A stretch of DNA of 64,000 bases from Aequorivita aurantiaca. Lineage in GTDB: Bacteria; Bacteroidota; Bacteroidia; Flavobacteriales; Flavobacteriaceae. The position numbers and the translations under genes are program-made. Each line of letters starts with the position of its first letter. Position 1 is the stretch's first letter. Shown in pieces: positions 6,483 to 14,737 of this stretch. The stretch covers positions 1-64,000 of the forward strand of contig NZ_JAUGQQ010000001.1 in NCBI RefSeq assembly GCF_030410135.1, in the 5' to 3' direction. The notes below the pieces were generated by a model. It did not search any database, was not told the origin of the DNA, and was given only the letters and a program-made list of their open reading frames with translations.

Positions 6483-7474
6483 TTTCCCTTTATCCGTTCC
6501 CACAAATCTGAAAGTAATTTTTTCGCATCGCCGGAAGTTTTGGGATTTTCAGAGATTTCTATTTCATCCCCTTCCTTTTGAATCAAATAACTGAAGGCAT
6601 ATTTATCTGCTTTTGGATCTACGCTTATCATTCCGAAGCGAAGGTCGTTTAGATAAATTTCCCCCTCCCGTTCCGAAATTGTGTACCAACCTTTAGTGAT
6701 TTTTATAAGCCGCTGTACTTTATTTTCTTCCGCCAAGGAACCGAGCGCCGAATGGTTTTTTGGGTGCGGATAAAATTGTATCGGTTTTGAATCGAAAAAT
6801 GAATAATCCCCTATCAAAAAAGCATCCTCGGTTTCAACATTTGCCGTCCACAAAATTGTATTTAAAGGACTGGGTTTGGTATCCAATTCTATATAGGAAA
6901 TATTCTGTGCTTCCAGCGCATTTTCGAATTTTAGGAATGCGATTCCCTTTAAAACCAAGGTTAGCGCCAAATATGATGTACTTATTATCAACCCCAGATT
7001 GTTATATTTTCTTCTTTTGGGGCTTGTCCTTTTTTGAAACATTGCCAAAATAACAAACACCAAAAATGGCAGGGTATAAAGTGGGTCAATTACAAATATA
7101 TTTTTGTATTCCAAGCGAATTTCCGAAGGCCAAAAGAGTTGTGTACCCCAAGTAGTATGCGCATCGAGCAACGGATGCGTTACAAAACAAAGAAACCAAA
7201 ATAGACACCATTCCTTCAATTTCGCACGCCGGTCCCAAAGCGAAAGCAACCATCCAAAAAACAGTCCGAAAACTACCGCAAACACAATGGAATGGGTAAA
7301 GCCTCTGTGCATTTCCAAAGCGGTTACGGTATCGGTGAAATTACTTGCGAGAACATCCAAATCTGGAATCGTTCCGGCAATGGCACCCAAAACCATGGCT
7401 TTGTTTCCGATTTTTTTCCCTAAAACCGCTTCGCCCACGGCGGCTCCCAAAACTATTTGCGTTACTGAATCCAT
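6479..7474 (-). CDS. Membrane-bound metal-dependent hydrolase (YdjM/DUF457 family)
   Basis: The product is 331 residues. The N-terminus MDSVTQIVLGAAVGEAVLGK and the conserved polar motifs GTIPDLD, HRGFTHS and DAHTTWGTQLFWP are typical of the family. Their His/Asp residues are assumed to bind metal. Membrane helices occur around residues 60-85 (SIVFAVVFGLFFGWLLS), 88-105, 130-150 and 160-180. The C-terminal third is a soluble domain with many strands. The substrate is unknown. It is monocistronic, convergent with the DUF4440 gene, and its upstream DNA contains two inverted REP-like elements. Confidence 0.85.
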   Translation of the reverse strand: MDSVTQIVLGAAVGEAVLGKKIGNKAMVLGAIAGTIPDLDVLASNFTDTVTALEMHRGFTHSIVFAVVFGLFFGWLLSLWDRRAKLKEWCLFWFLCFVTHPLLDAHTTWGTQLFWPSEIRLEYKNIFVIDPLYTLPFLVFVILAMFQKRTSPKRRKYNNLGLIISTSYLALTLVLKGIAFLKFENALEAQNISYIELDTKPSPLNTILWTANVETEDAFLIGDYSFFDSKPIQFYPHPKNHSALGSLAEENKVQRLIKITKGWYTISEREGEIYLNDLRFGMISVDPKADKYAFSYLIQKEGDEIEISENPKTSGDAKKLLSDLWERIKGN

Positions 7475-7480
7475 AAGCCC

Positions 7481-7507
7481 GGCCCCCTAACCCCCGAAGG
7501 GGGAATT
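7481..7507. repeat. REP-like element, CCCCCTAACCCCCGAAGGGGG type (left copy)
   Basis: The core CCCCC-GAA-GGGGG hairpin is preceded by GGCCCCCTAA. It is inverted relative to the copy at 7581-7610, and the two sit about 73 bp apart between divergently oriented neighbours. The pair is REPIN-like. Confidence 0.75.
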
Positions 7508-7580
7508 TTTAATTGTTTTTAAATCTGTTTGAAATACTAGTTTACTCATTGGTTTTAAATTGACTTTTTTAAATTCCCCA

Positions 7581-7610
7581 GGGAAAGTCCCCTTCGGGGA
7601 TTTAGGGGCC
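7581..7610. repeat. REP-like element (right copy, inverted)
   Basis: The hairpin is CCCC-TTC-GGGG with flank ATTTAGGGGCC. Its reverse complement aligns with 7481-7507 over nearly the full length. The element ends about 10 nt from the stop codon of the MutS-like gene, so it could also act in transcription termination or mRNA stability there. Confidence 0.75.
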
Positions 7611-7619
7611 GTGGGGCTA

Positions 7620-9392
7620 TTAATCAACAATCTGCATTTTTTTCAGCAGAAAAGAGGCATTCATATTTTGGCAAATTCCCGGTTTAAACCTATAATCGAA
7701 AAAAAGTTCGTCGTTTTCAATGCGTGCGTCGAAGAAATAGTTTTTTACTTCGGGCAATTCCTCCGCGGCGGCGCAAAGGCTTAAATCGTGTGTGGCAATA
7801 ATTCCCGTGGAATTGCTGGCGACAAGCTTTTCAACAAATTTTCGAGAACCGATGGCTTTGTCTGTGCTGTTTGTTCCTTTTAAAATTTCGTCGAGAATTA
7901 TGAAATACCTGTCGGTTTTTATTTCGTCCACAATAAATTTCAAACGCTTCAATTCACTGAAAAAGTAGGATTCGTCATCGGTCAAACTATCGGTGGTACG
8001 CATACTTGTAATGAGTTTTATTGGGTTATATTCAGCACTTTCGGCACAAACGGGAAGTCCGAGATTTCCCATTACAATTTGAAGAGAAACGGTTCGTAAA
8101 AAAGTACTTTTCCCCGCCATATTCGCCCCGGTGATAATAAAAAACTCTTCGGAATTTATTTGAATATCGTTAAGAATCATAGTCGACTCCTTTAACAACG
8201 GATGCCCCGCACCTTTCACTTTTAGAACTGGAATGGCATCGGTTATTTTTGGAAAAACATAATTGGGATGGTTAAAAACGAAATTGCCCAAACTGTTGTA
8301 AGCATCAAAAAAAGTAATTGCCTCAAACCATACGGGAACGCTTATTTTATGGGCTTCAATCCATTTTTCTATATCATAACTTTGGCGCAAATCACGCAAC
8401 ATAAATCCATTTGTGATCGCACCGATAAACATATTGTTGCGTTGGTCCAAAGCATCCAAATGTTTTGCGAATTTCTTCAGAATTGCAGACGCTTTCTTAT
8501 CCACATTTACTACTAAACTTCTTTTTTCCGAAAGCAATTCCGAAGAAAATTCCTGATTTTCAATTTCCAAAATAAGTTTGTGAAACTGCTCAAACGTGCT
8601 CTGTATTTTTGAAGTGTGGGAAGAAAGATCATTTACTTTTTTCAAATACCGCCCAGAGATTGCAAGCCCCAAAAAGAACCAACCGGCGATGGCATACCCG
8701 GAAACCAAATCGAAATAATTCGCTACAATCACAGCCACGGAAACGATTGAAAAAATAAACGAAACAGGTATTATCCATTTTGGGACAAAAGTTTTATAAT
8801 CCTTTAACCAATCGGTAACTTCGGTGGCAGAAACCTCTGTTTTTACCAAAGATGCAATGCCTGAAAATTGCTGGCGCCACTGGGGCATTTCTGAAAGTTC
8901 AGAAATAGCTTTTTGCTTTTTTGGAATGGAATTAATTTTGTTTTCCGTGAAAAGTTTTGCCAAAAAATCGGAACCACTTTCCAACGCCGTCCTATTCAAA
9001 TATTGAAAGAAAGAACCACGGCCAAAAAGATCAATATCCTGACTATAATAATGTTGCGCATCCTTATATTTTTCGCCGGAAGGCAAGTGGTGAAAAATTC
9101 TTTCCAAAACCTGCAATTCGGTTTCATTTTGGGAAATCAAAGCATTTTTTAAATCGCGTTCATATTGCAAACCGCTGTGTTTGGTCACCAAATAAATGAA
9201 GGTTATAATGGCGAGCGCTATAATGGTTAGTACAATTTGTGTATTTCCGAAGAAAAAGTAAATTCCAAAACAGGCAAGTAAAAAAACCACAAGGCGAATG
9301 ACGCTTGAAACAGTGAGTTTTTGCGTTATTTTTTGCCATTCCCCGGAATGGATTTCAATCTGTTTTGTATAAAAATTGGAAGGATGGTTCAT
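7620..9392 (-). CDS. Membrane-associated MutS-family ATPase
   Basis: The product is 590 residues. The C-terminal ABC-type MutS ATPase domain has Walker A GANMAGKSTFLRTV, an ST-rich signature (TSMRTTDSLTDDESYF) and Walker B YFIILDEILKGTNS followed by the ATHD switch. The N-terminal half lacks mismatch-recognition domain I and instead shows two pairs of hydrophobic helices (about residues 28-68 and 197-245). This is a recognised subgroup of MutS-like proteins in Bacteroidota. A role in canonical mismatch repair is doubtful. It is the last gene of a compact operon with ruvC and hemW, 16 nt after the YjbR gene. Confidence 0.85.
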   Translation of the reverse strand: MNHPSNFYTKQIEIHSGEWQKITQKLTVSSVIRLVVFLLACFGIYFFFGNTQIVLTIIALAIITFIYLVTKHSGLQYERDLKNALISQNETELQVLERIFHHLPSGEKYKDAQHYYSQDIDLFGRGSFFQYLNRTALESGSDFLAKLFTENKINSIPKKQKAISELSEMPQWRQQFSGIASLVKTEVSATEVTDWLKDYKTFVPKWIIPVSFIFSIVSVAVIVANYFDLVSGYAIAGWFFLGLAISGRYLKKVNDLSSHTSKIQSTFEQFHKLILEIENQEFSSELLSEKRSLVVNVDKKASAILKKFAKHLDALDQRNNMFIGAITNGFMLRDLRQSYDIEKWIEAHKISVPVWFEAITFFDAYNSLGNFVFNHPNYVFPKITDAIPVLKVKGAGHPLLKESTMILNDIQINSEEFFIITGANMAGKSTFLRTVSLQIVMGNLGLPVCAESAEYNPIKLITSMRTTDSLTDDESYFFSELKRLKFIVDEIKTDRYFIILDEILKGTNSTDKAIGSRKFVEKLVASNSTGIIATHDLSLCAAAEELPEVKNYFFDARIENDELFFDYRFKPGICQNMNASFLLKKMQIVD

Positions 9393-9408
9393 TTAATTTT
9401 TTAAGATT

Positions 9409-9768
9409 TTAAAGAGAAGCAAGTTCCGCTTGCAGTTTTTTGGTGAGGCTTTTTACAACCAAATCATAGGAATGGTCAATCAAATCCAAAAGCAATTTGT
9501 GGGGGATGTTTCTTTCAAGTTCCACCGTATTCCAATGCACTTTGCTCATATGATAGCCTGGCCTGATCAATCCGTCGTATTCTTCCCGCAGCTCAATGGA
9601 ACGTTCGGGATCGCATTTAAGATTGGCTTGCGCAGGATTATATTCCAAACCCGTAAGTGCAAACATTTTGCCCATAACTTTAAAGACAAGTGTTTTCTCA
9701 TCAAAAGGAAAAGTTTCCTCGACACCTCTTTTTGAAAGACAGTAATCCCTGAATTCTTCTATATTCAT
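9409..9768 (-). CDS. MmcQ/YjbR family protein
   Basis: The product is 119 residues, the usual length. The motifs are typical: an N-terminal MNIEEFRDYCLSKRGVEETF, then FPFDEKTLVFKVMGKMFAL, NLKCDPERSIELREEY, and PGYHMSKVHWNTVEL. The fold resembles a double-stranded DNA-binding CyaY-like domain; cellular function is not established. It lies 3 nt after DUF4260 and 16 nt before the MutS-like ATPase in one operon. Confidence 0.88.
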   Translation of the reverse strand: MNIEEFRDYCLSKRGVEETFPFDEKTLVFKVMGKMFALTGLEYNPAQANLKCDPERSIELREEYDGLIRPGYHMSKVHWNTVELERNIPHKLLLDLIDHSYDLVVKSLTKKLQAELASL

Positions 9769-9771
9769 AGC

Positions 9772-10125
9772 TTAATTATTACCGATTTTTCCCAAATGGG
9801 TATTCTTAAAACTGTCCGGATATTTCAAACCGTAACCGAAAATTCTGTCGAACGATGCGTGGGAAAACAAAATTATTCCTATTAAAATTAAGATCTGATT
9901 GTTGGAATAAAATCCAATTAAACCAATGACAATCGCAATTGCTTTATGGTGAAAAATATTATAAATGAGCGCCCCGATTTTTGCATTTATTAAATAGCCA
10001 ACCATTCCAATATCCGGCAAAAGCAGCAATGCCGGAAACCACCACCACGCAAAATCCAATTGCGAAAACATGAAAATCCCAAAAATGAATTGCGCCAATT
10101 CTTCCATTTTTAATGTTGTTTTCAT
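9772..10125 (-). CDS. DUF4260 membrane protein
   Basis: The product is 117 residues. It has hydrophobic segments at about 10-40, 43-60 and 62-95, and the family hallmarks LPDIGMVGYL, IFHHKAIAI and FSHASFDRIFGYGLKYPD with conserved histidines and aspartates. It is a small integral membrane protein of unknown function. Its ATG overlaps the stop of the cyclase gene by 4 nt (ATGA type), indicating translational coupling within the ruvC-hemW operon. Confidence 0.87.
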   Translation of the reverse strand: MKTTLKMEELAQFIFGIFMFSQLDFAWWWFPALLLLPDIGMVGYLINAKIGALIYNIFHHKAIAIVIGLIGFYSNNQILILIGIILFSHASFDRIFGYGLKYPDSFKNTHLGKIGNN

Positions 10126-10874
10126 AGGTTTTCTATTTTATACAGCACTGGTTTGCTGGGCGAAGCGTCATTGTGAAAAGAAGCAATCTGTAAATTCAAC
10201 AAATAACTTCCATCTGCAATGGAATCTGGAACATAAATCAATTCAGTTATGGTGCAATAATGGCGCGGATTTTCGGGATAATTCCAAAATGCTTTGTGCG
10301 CCAATAGTTTGCCTTCGTCCCTTTCCTTGTCAACCGATGGCAGGTCAATCAACAAATGTTTTACGCCGATTTCCCGTAAAAACAACGCTGCATTTTCATG
10401 AAGAAATGGCCAATTTGTGTCAGACCAATGTTTGGATTTTTTTTCTGAATTGTTCGGAAGTGTTCTTATTATTATTGCTTCGGGTGTTTTTCCGTTTAAT
10501 GCTTTTACAATACTTTCTTTGGAAATGATTTCATCTTCACCAACACTTTCTGGTTGCACTGAAATTACTTCAGCCAAAAAGAAAAAGGTTTTTAGCGCGT
10601 CGTTTACCGAATAACACTCTTCCGAAATATGACCCAAACATTCGGTGTGCGTTCCGTGTGCGTGCGGATTGAAAAAAACATTATTGAAATTAACCGAAGC
10701 GCCTTCCGAAACTTTTCCGGTCCAATCGCCCATTTTTACGGGTTCAATAGCGGGTGCGTTTTGATACCAAGCCAAGGGGTTTTTCGCCGAAGCCTGCAAT
10801 GGGATTGAAATATCCAAAGGTTTGGAAAAGTCAACTTCGATATATTGATTATTAATTTGAATGGTAGCTTTCAT
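10122..10874 (-). CDS. Cyclase-family (kynurenine formamidase-like) hydrolase
   Basis: The product is 250 residues from ATG 10874; the upstream TTG is less likely. The metal-binding motif is NPHAHGTHTECLGH, a variant of the HxGTHxDxPxH signature of the cyclase family (Pfam PF04199). It has Glu-Cys where many members have Asp-x-Pro. A second conserved part reads LLIDLPSVD, followed by KAFWNYPE. Members hydrolyse amides or esters such as N-formylkynurenine; no tryptophan-degradation genes lie nearby, so the substrate is open. The ATG overlaps the hemW stop. Confidence 0.8.
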   Translation of the reverse strand: MKATIQINNQYIEVDFSKPLDISIPLQASAKNPLAWYQNAPAIEPVKMGDWTGKVSEGASVNFNNVFFNPHAHGTHTECLGHISEECYSVNDALKTFFFLAEVISVQPESVGEDEIISKESIVKALNGKTPEAIIIRTLPNNSEKKSKHWSDTNWPFLHENAALFLREIGVKHLLIDLPSVDKERDEGKLLAHKAFWNYPENPRHYCTITELIYVPDSIADGSYLLNLQIASFHNDASPSKPVLYKIENL

Positions 10875-12004
10875 CAATCCAAATTTACCAAGAATAAATC
10901 GCTCGCAATCCCATCGCTTAAAAACTTTCCTTTTTTTGAGATTTTCAAGGTTTGGTTTTCAAGGATTAAAAGTTCATTTTGCAAATGATTTTCGGCTTGC
11001 TTCAAAAGATATTCTGAATAATTAGTACCAAATTCACTTTCAATTTTTTCCAACGAAATCCCTTTTTTAGTTCGCAAACCCGTCATTATATATTCATTGT
11101 ATTTGTCTTCAATTGAAAGAATTTCCATTTCCGAAGGGAGTAATCCTGCTTCAATACTTTTAATATATTTTGTATTATTTGCAACATTCCAGCTTCGAGA
11201 TTTTCCGTTATAACTATGCGCAGAAGGGCCAATTCCCAAATAAGGTTTACCTTCCCAATAAGCAGTATTGTTGCGCGAATAGAAACTTGGTTTTCCAAAA
11301 TTTGAAAACTCATAATTTTCATAACCGGCTTTTTCCGTTTCGGAAAGCAAAATTTCATAATGCTGTTGGGCGGATTCTTCATCAACCGGCGGCACGATTC
11401 CTTTTTCGATGAATTTTTTTAAAGCTGTTTTCGTTTCTACCGTTAAAGCGTAACAGGAAAGATGTGGAACGTCCAAATTTAAAGCGATTTCAAGATTTTT
11501 TTTCCAGCGTTCATTACTCATTCCGGGAATTCCGTAAATAAGGTCGATGCTGATATTTTCGAAATATCTCTTTGCTTCAATAATACATTCCAAAGCTTCG
11601 GAAGCGTTGTGGGCGCGGTTCATCAGTTTTAGGTCTTCTTCGAAAAAGGATTGGATTCCGATGCTTAAACGGTTAATTCGTGAATTTGTGAATTTGTGAA
11701 TTTGTGAATTCGAAAGATCATCGGGGTTTGCTTCGAGGGTGATTTCGGGGTATTCGGAAATTTTATAATTGGAATAAATCGTTTCAAAAATTTGATTTAA
11801 TTCTCCCGAAGAAAGCAAGCTCGGAGTTCCACCTCCAAAATAAATAGTCTCAACTTCATCTTTCAATTCATCTTTCCGAAGAACTAATTCTTTGCAAAGC
11901 GCATTAACCAATTCTGCTTTTTTCGTCAATGAAGTGGAAAAATGAAAATCGCAATAATGGCACGCCTGTTTGCAAAATGGAATATGAATGTATAAGCCAG
12001 CCAT
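10874..12004 (-). CDS. hemW: Radical SAM heme chaperone HemW
   Basis: The product is 376 residues, normal for HemW. The radical-SAM cysteines are CKQACHYC near the N-terminus (CX3CX2C). The extra cysteine found in the true coproporphyrinogen dehydrogenase HemN is absent, which favours HemW, a heme-binding chaperone. Further motifs are YFGGGTPSLL, LEANPDDL and NRLSIGIQSFF. Between the last two lies a 9-bp tandem repeat (11677-11712) encoding SNSQIHKFTNSR (about residues 98-109), a spot where homologues have ordinary sequence. It is 1 nt downstream of ruvC and overlaps the cyclase start. Confidence 0.92.
   Translation of the reverse strand: MAGLYIHIPFCKQACHYCDFHFSTSLTKKAELVNALCKELVLRKDELKDEVETIYFGGGTPSLLSSGELNQIFETIYSNYKISEYPEITLEANPDDLSNSQIHKFTNSRINRLSIGIQSFFEEDLKLMNRAHNASEALECIIEAKRYFENISIDLIYGIPGMSNERWKKNLEIALNLDVPHLSCYALTVETKTALKKFIEKGIVPPVDEESAQQHYEILLSETEKAGYENYEFSNFGKPSFYSRNNTAYWEGKPYLGIGPSAHSYNGKSRSWNVANNTKYIKSIEAGLLPSEMEILSIEDKYNEYIMTGLRTKKGISLEKIESEFGTNYSEYLLKQAENHLQNELLILENQTLKISKKGKFLSDGIASDLFLVNLD
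11677..11712 (-). repeat. In-frame 9-bp tandem repeat inside hemW
   Basis: About four copies of GTGAATTTG (plus-strand reading) keep the frame because 9 bp is three codons. On the coding strand they give the peptide QIHKFTNS. This type of repeat is otherwise typical of intergenic DNA in Bacteroidota. Confidence 0.85.
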
Positions 12005-12005
12005 C

Positions 12006-12566
12006 CTATTTATCTATTCGCCCCTCGTTTTGTTTGACGAAGGCCGCCCAACCCGTATAACTTTTACCAACCTCGACTTTGCCGGAATTGTAAAAATGAC
12101 AAACCGCAGCCGCCAAACCATCCGTACTATCCAAGTTTTTTGGGAGTTCCTTTAATTGAAGTTGGCTTTGAAGCATTTTTGCAACCTGTTCCTTGCTGGC
12201 GTTTCCGTTGCCGGTAATCGCCATTTTAATCTTTTTTGGGGAATATTCCGTAATGGGAATTTGTCGCGAAAGTCCCGCCGCCATTGCTACACCTTGCGCC
12301 CTGCCCAGCTTCAACATTGATTGTACATTTTTTCCAAAAAATGGGGCTTCAATTGCAATTTCGTCCGGATTATGGGTGTCAATCAATTCGATAGTTCGTT
12401 CAAAAATGAGTTTTAATTTTAAATAATGATCTTCGTATTTTTTTAAATGAAGTTCATTCAATTGCATAAACGTCATCTTTTTCCCTACCACTTTTATCAA
12501 ACCAAACCCCATAATTGTAGTTCCGGGGTCAATGCCTAAAATGATTTTTTCAGATTTGGTTTCCAT
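12006..12566 (-). CDS. ruvC: Crossover junction endodeoxyribonuclease RuvC
   Basis: The product is 186 residues. It resolves Holliday junctions together with RuvAB. The acidic catalytic residues of the RNase H-like fold sit in GIDPGTTIMGFGLI (D), EIAIEAPFFG (E) and DSTDGLAAAVCHFYNS (D/D). Length and motif order match bacterial RuvC. It is the first gene of the minus-strand operon, with hemW 1 nt behind. A REP hairpin (12576-12595) lies between its start and the divergent flippase gene. Confidence 0.95.
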   Translation of the reverse strand: METKSEKIILGIDPGTTIMGFGLIKVVGKKMTFMQLNELHLKKYEDHYLKLKLIFERTIELIDTHNPDEIAIEAPFFGKNVQSMLKLGRAQGVAMAAGLSRQIPITEYSPKKIKMAITGNGNASKEQVAKMLQSQLQLKELPKNLDSTDGLAAAVCHFYNSGKVEVGKSYTGWAAFVKQNEGRIDK

Positions 12567-12575
12567 AATAATGAG

Positions 12576-12595
12576 ATTCCCGCCTTCGCGGGAAT
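12576..12595. repeat. REP-like hairpin ATTCCCGC-CTTC-GCGGGAAT
   Basis: A perfect 8-bp stem with a 4-nt loop lies in the 44-bp gap between divergent ruvC and the flippase gene. An identical 20-mer occurs at 56637-56656 and a shorter inverted copy at 56534-56549, so it is a dispersed family. Confidence 0.85.
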
Positions 12596-12610
12596 TTGTA
12601 TTTTAGCCCG

Positions 12611-13567
12611 ATGATTTCCATTTCTCACAAAACTAAACAATATCTGCTGGTTAGTGCGAAAGTTTCGGTGCTTGCCGTAACTTTTGGATATATTTTTTAT
12701 AAAATCACTTTCGGAGCATCAGTTAGCCTGGGTGATTTTATTACCGTTTTAAGCGCGAAAGCTACTATTTCGGGTTATTTGCTTTTGCTCTTTACAATAT
12801 TGGCCGCCGGAAATTGGTTTTTTGAAATATTGAAATGGCAAAATTTGGTTTCAGTTGTTCATAAAATAACCTTTGCCACGGCCATGAAACAATGCTTGGC
12901 CTCCTTAACGGTTTCATTGGCAACTCCCAACAGGATTGGTGAATACGGCGCAAAGGCCATATATTTTGCACCTGCCAAAAGACGGAAAATATTATTATTG
13001 AACCTCATTTCCAGTAGCTCACAAATGCTGATCACCAGTGTTTTTGGACTTGGGGGCTTACTATATTTTATGCGAAATTTTAGCGTGGACTATTCCGTGA
13101 AAACAATATGTTATTTAGGGATTGGAGTTATTTTATTATTCGCTGTTGGCTATTATTTCAAGGAAAAGGAATTATTGTTGAAAGGATTTTCGATTTCTAA
13201 AGCAGTGGAATTTTTTAGAGAAATTCCGTTCCAAATAAAACTGAGAGCACTCGTATTCTCCGCCATTCGTTATTTTATTTTCAGCGGTATGTTTTATGGG
13301 CTTTTAGTTTTTTTTGGGGCAGATATCAAATTTTCTGAAGGTATTGTTACGATTTTTGCGATGTACTTTTTCGTATCGGTAATCCCCACTTTTTTTATTT
13401 TTGATGTAGTAATTCGCGGAGGGGTGGCAGTTTGGCTTTTTTCCTTTTTGGGGGTGCCGGAACTCACCATTGTATCGACAGTGCTTGCCACATGGCTATT
13501 AAATTTTGTGCTGCCAGCAATTTTTGGAAGCATTTACGTACTAACGTATCAACCGGCCACAAAATGA
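12611..13567 (+). CDS. Lysylphosphatidylglycerol synthase/flippase-like membrane protein
   Basis: The product is 318 residues from ATG 12611; an upstream TTG at 12596 lies in the REP element. It has about eight hydrophobic segments. The motifs LASLTVSLATPNRIGEYGAK and VVIRGGVAVWLFSFLGVPE are typical of the LPG_synthase_TM / UPF0104 family, whose members move or modify lipids in the inner membrane. The synthase domain that adds lysine is absent, so a flippase-like role is more likely. The stop overlaps the ATG of a glycosyltransferase by 4 nt, so both probably work in one envelope glycolipid pathway. Confidence 0.82.
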   Translation: MISISHKTKQYLLVSAKVSVLAVTFGYIFYKITFGASVSLGDFITVLSAKATISGYLLLLFTILAAGNWFFEILKWQNLVSVVHKITFATAMKQCLASLTVSLATPNRIGEYGAKAIYFAPAKRRKILLLNLISSSSQMLITSVFGLGGLLYFMRNFSVDYSVKTICYLGIGVILLFAVGYYFKEKELLLKGFSISKAVEFFREIPFQIKLRALVFSAIRYFIFSGMFYGLLVFFGADIKFSEGIVTIFAMYFFVSVIPTFFIFDVVIRGGVAVWLFSFLGVPELTIVSTVLATWLLNFVLPAIFGSIYVLTYQPATK

Positions 13568-14691
13568 TTTTACCTTTTTTCATCCTGTTTTTTGTCTACT
13601 TCTTATGTATAATGGGGTTGGTTTATGGATGCACGAGAGTGACTAATTTTTCTTCGAAAGACTTAATTCCCGAAACTCGATTCACCGTTGTAATTCCGTT
13701 CAGAAATGAAGCGGAAAATCTTCCACATCTTTTGGAAAGCATTGAAAATATCCAATATCCAGCAATGCTTTTTGAGATTATTTTGGTGAACGATGCTTCC
13801 GAAGACAATTCCGAAGCCATTATTATTGAGGCGATGAAAAAAACCAGATTCACAATAAAGCTTATTCAAAATAAACGTTTTTCCAAGTCGCCAAAAAAGG
13901 ACGCAATTACCGAAGCAATCCAAAATTCCAAATTTGAATGGATTGTGACCACTGATGCCGATTGTAAACTTTCAGAAAATTGGTTGACCACCCTTGATTT
14001 GTTCATTCAAAAAAATAATCCCACTATGGTTTGTGGGCCGGTAATTTATGAGTCGGATGGGAGTTACATCCAGACTTTTCAGCAATTGGATGGCTTTAGT
14101 TTGCAGGCTTTGACGGTGGGCAGTTTCGGTGTAAAACTGCCACTGCTCTGCAATGGGGCGAATTTGGCTTACCGCAAAAAAGCTTTTAAAGAGGTGGATG
14201 GGTTTTTAGGGAATGGGCATATTGCCAGCGGGGATGATATTTTTTTATTGGAAAAAATGCAGAAAACATTTCCAGGCAAAGTGATGGTTTTAAAATCGCA
14301 GGAAGCTATTGTTTCCACCAAGCCTCAAAAAAACTGGAAAAATGTTATAAATCAGCGAATTCGATGGGCCTCGAAAACTTCAAAGCAAAAAAATCCCGCT
14401 TCAATTTTATTGGGAATTTTAATTTTTTTAGTCAACGTCTCCCTTTTAGCAACACCCGTTCTTATAGTTTTCGAACCCGGAAATTGGGGATTTTACTTTT
14501 TTCTTTTCTATTTAAAACTGATCTCCGATTTTATTTTTGTGAAGCAATCCGGAATGTTTTTCAATAAAAAAATATCGTTTTGGAAATTTCATTTGCAAAG
14601 TTTCACTTATTCTGCGGTGGTTTTTATCACCGTTTTTGGAAGTGTGTACGGAACCTATTCGTGGAAAGGGCGCAGCTTTGAAAAACAGTAA
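13564..14691 (+). CDS. Membrane glycosyltransferase, family 2
   Basis: The product is 375 residues from ATG 13564. It has an N-terminal membrane helix (ILPFFILFFVYFLCIMGLV), a GT-A domain with FTVVIPFRNEAENL, VNDASEDNS and the DxD-like TTDADCK, then GDDIFL and the processive-type QRIRWASK motif. Two to three C-terminal membrane helices follow. This layout resembles inner-membrane GT2 enzymes that glycosylate lipids. It is coupled by ATGA overlap to the flippase-like gene upstream. The donor and acceptor are unknown. Confidence 0.88.
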   Translation: MILPFFILFFVYFLCIMGLVYGCTRVTNFSSKDLIPETRFTVVIPFRNEAENLPHLLESIENIQYPAMLFEIILVNDASEDNSEAIIIEAMKKTRFTIKLIQNKRFSKSPKKDAITEAIQNSKFEWIVTTDADCKLSENWLTTLDLFIQKNNPTMVCGPVIYESDGSYIQTFQQLDGFSLQALTVGSFGVKLPLLCNGANLAYRKKAFKEVDGFLGNGHIASGDDIFLLEKMQKTFPGKVMVLKSQEAIVSTKPQKNWKNVINQRIRWASKTSKQKNPASILLGILIFLVNVSLLATPVLIVFEPGNWGFYFFLFYLKLISDFIFVKQSGMFFNKKISFWKFHLQSFTYSAVVFITVFGSVYGTYSWKGRSFEKQ

Positions 14692-14737
14692 TATTGATTA
14701 AATTTTTTACCTTAGCCTTACCTAAAATCACGCCCTT

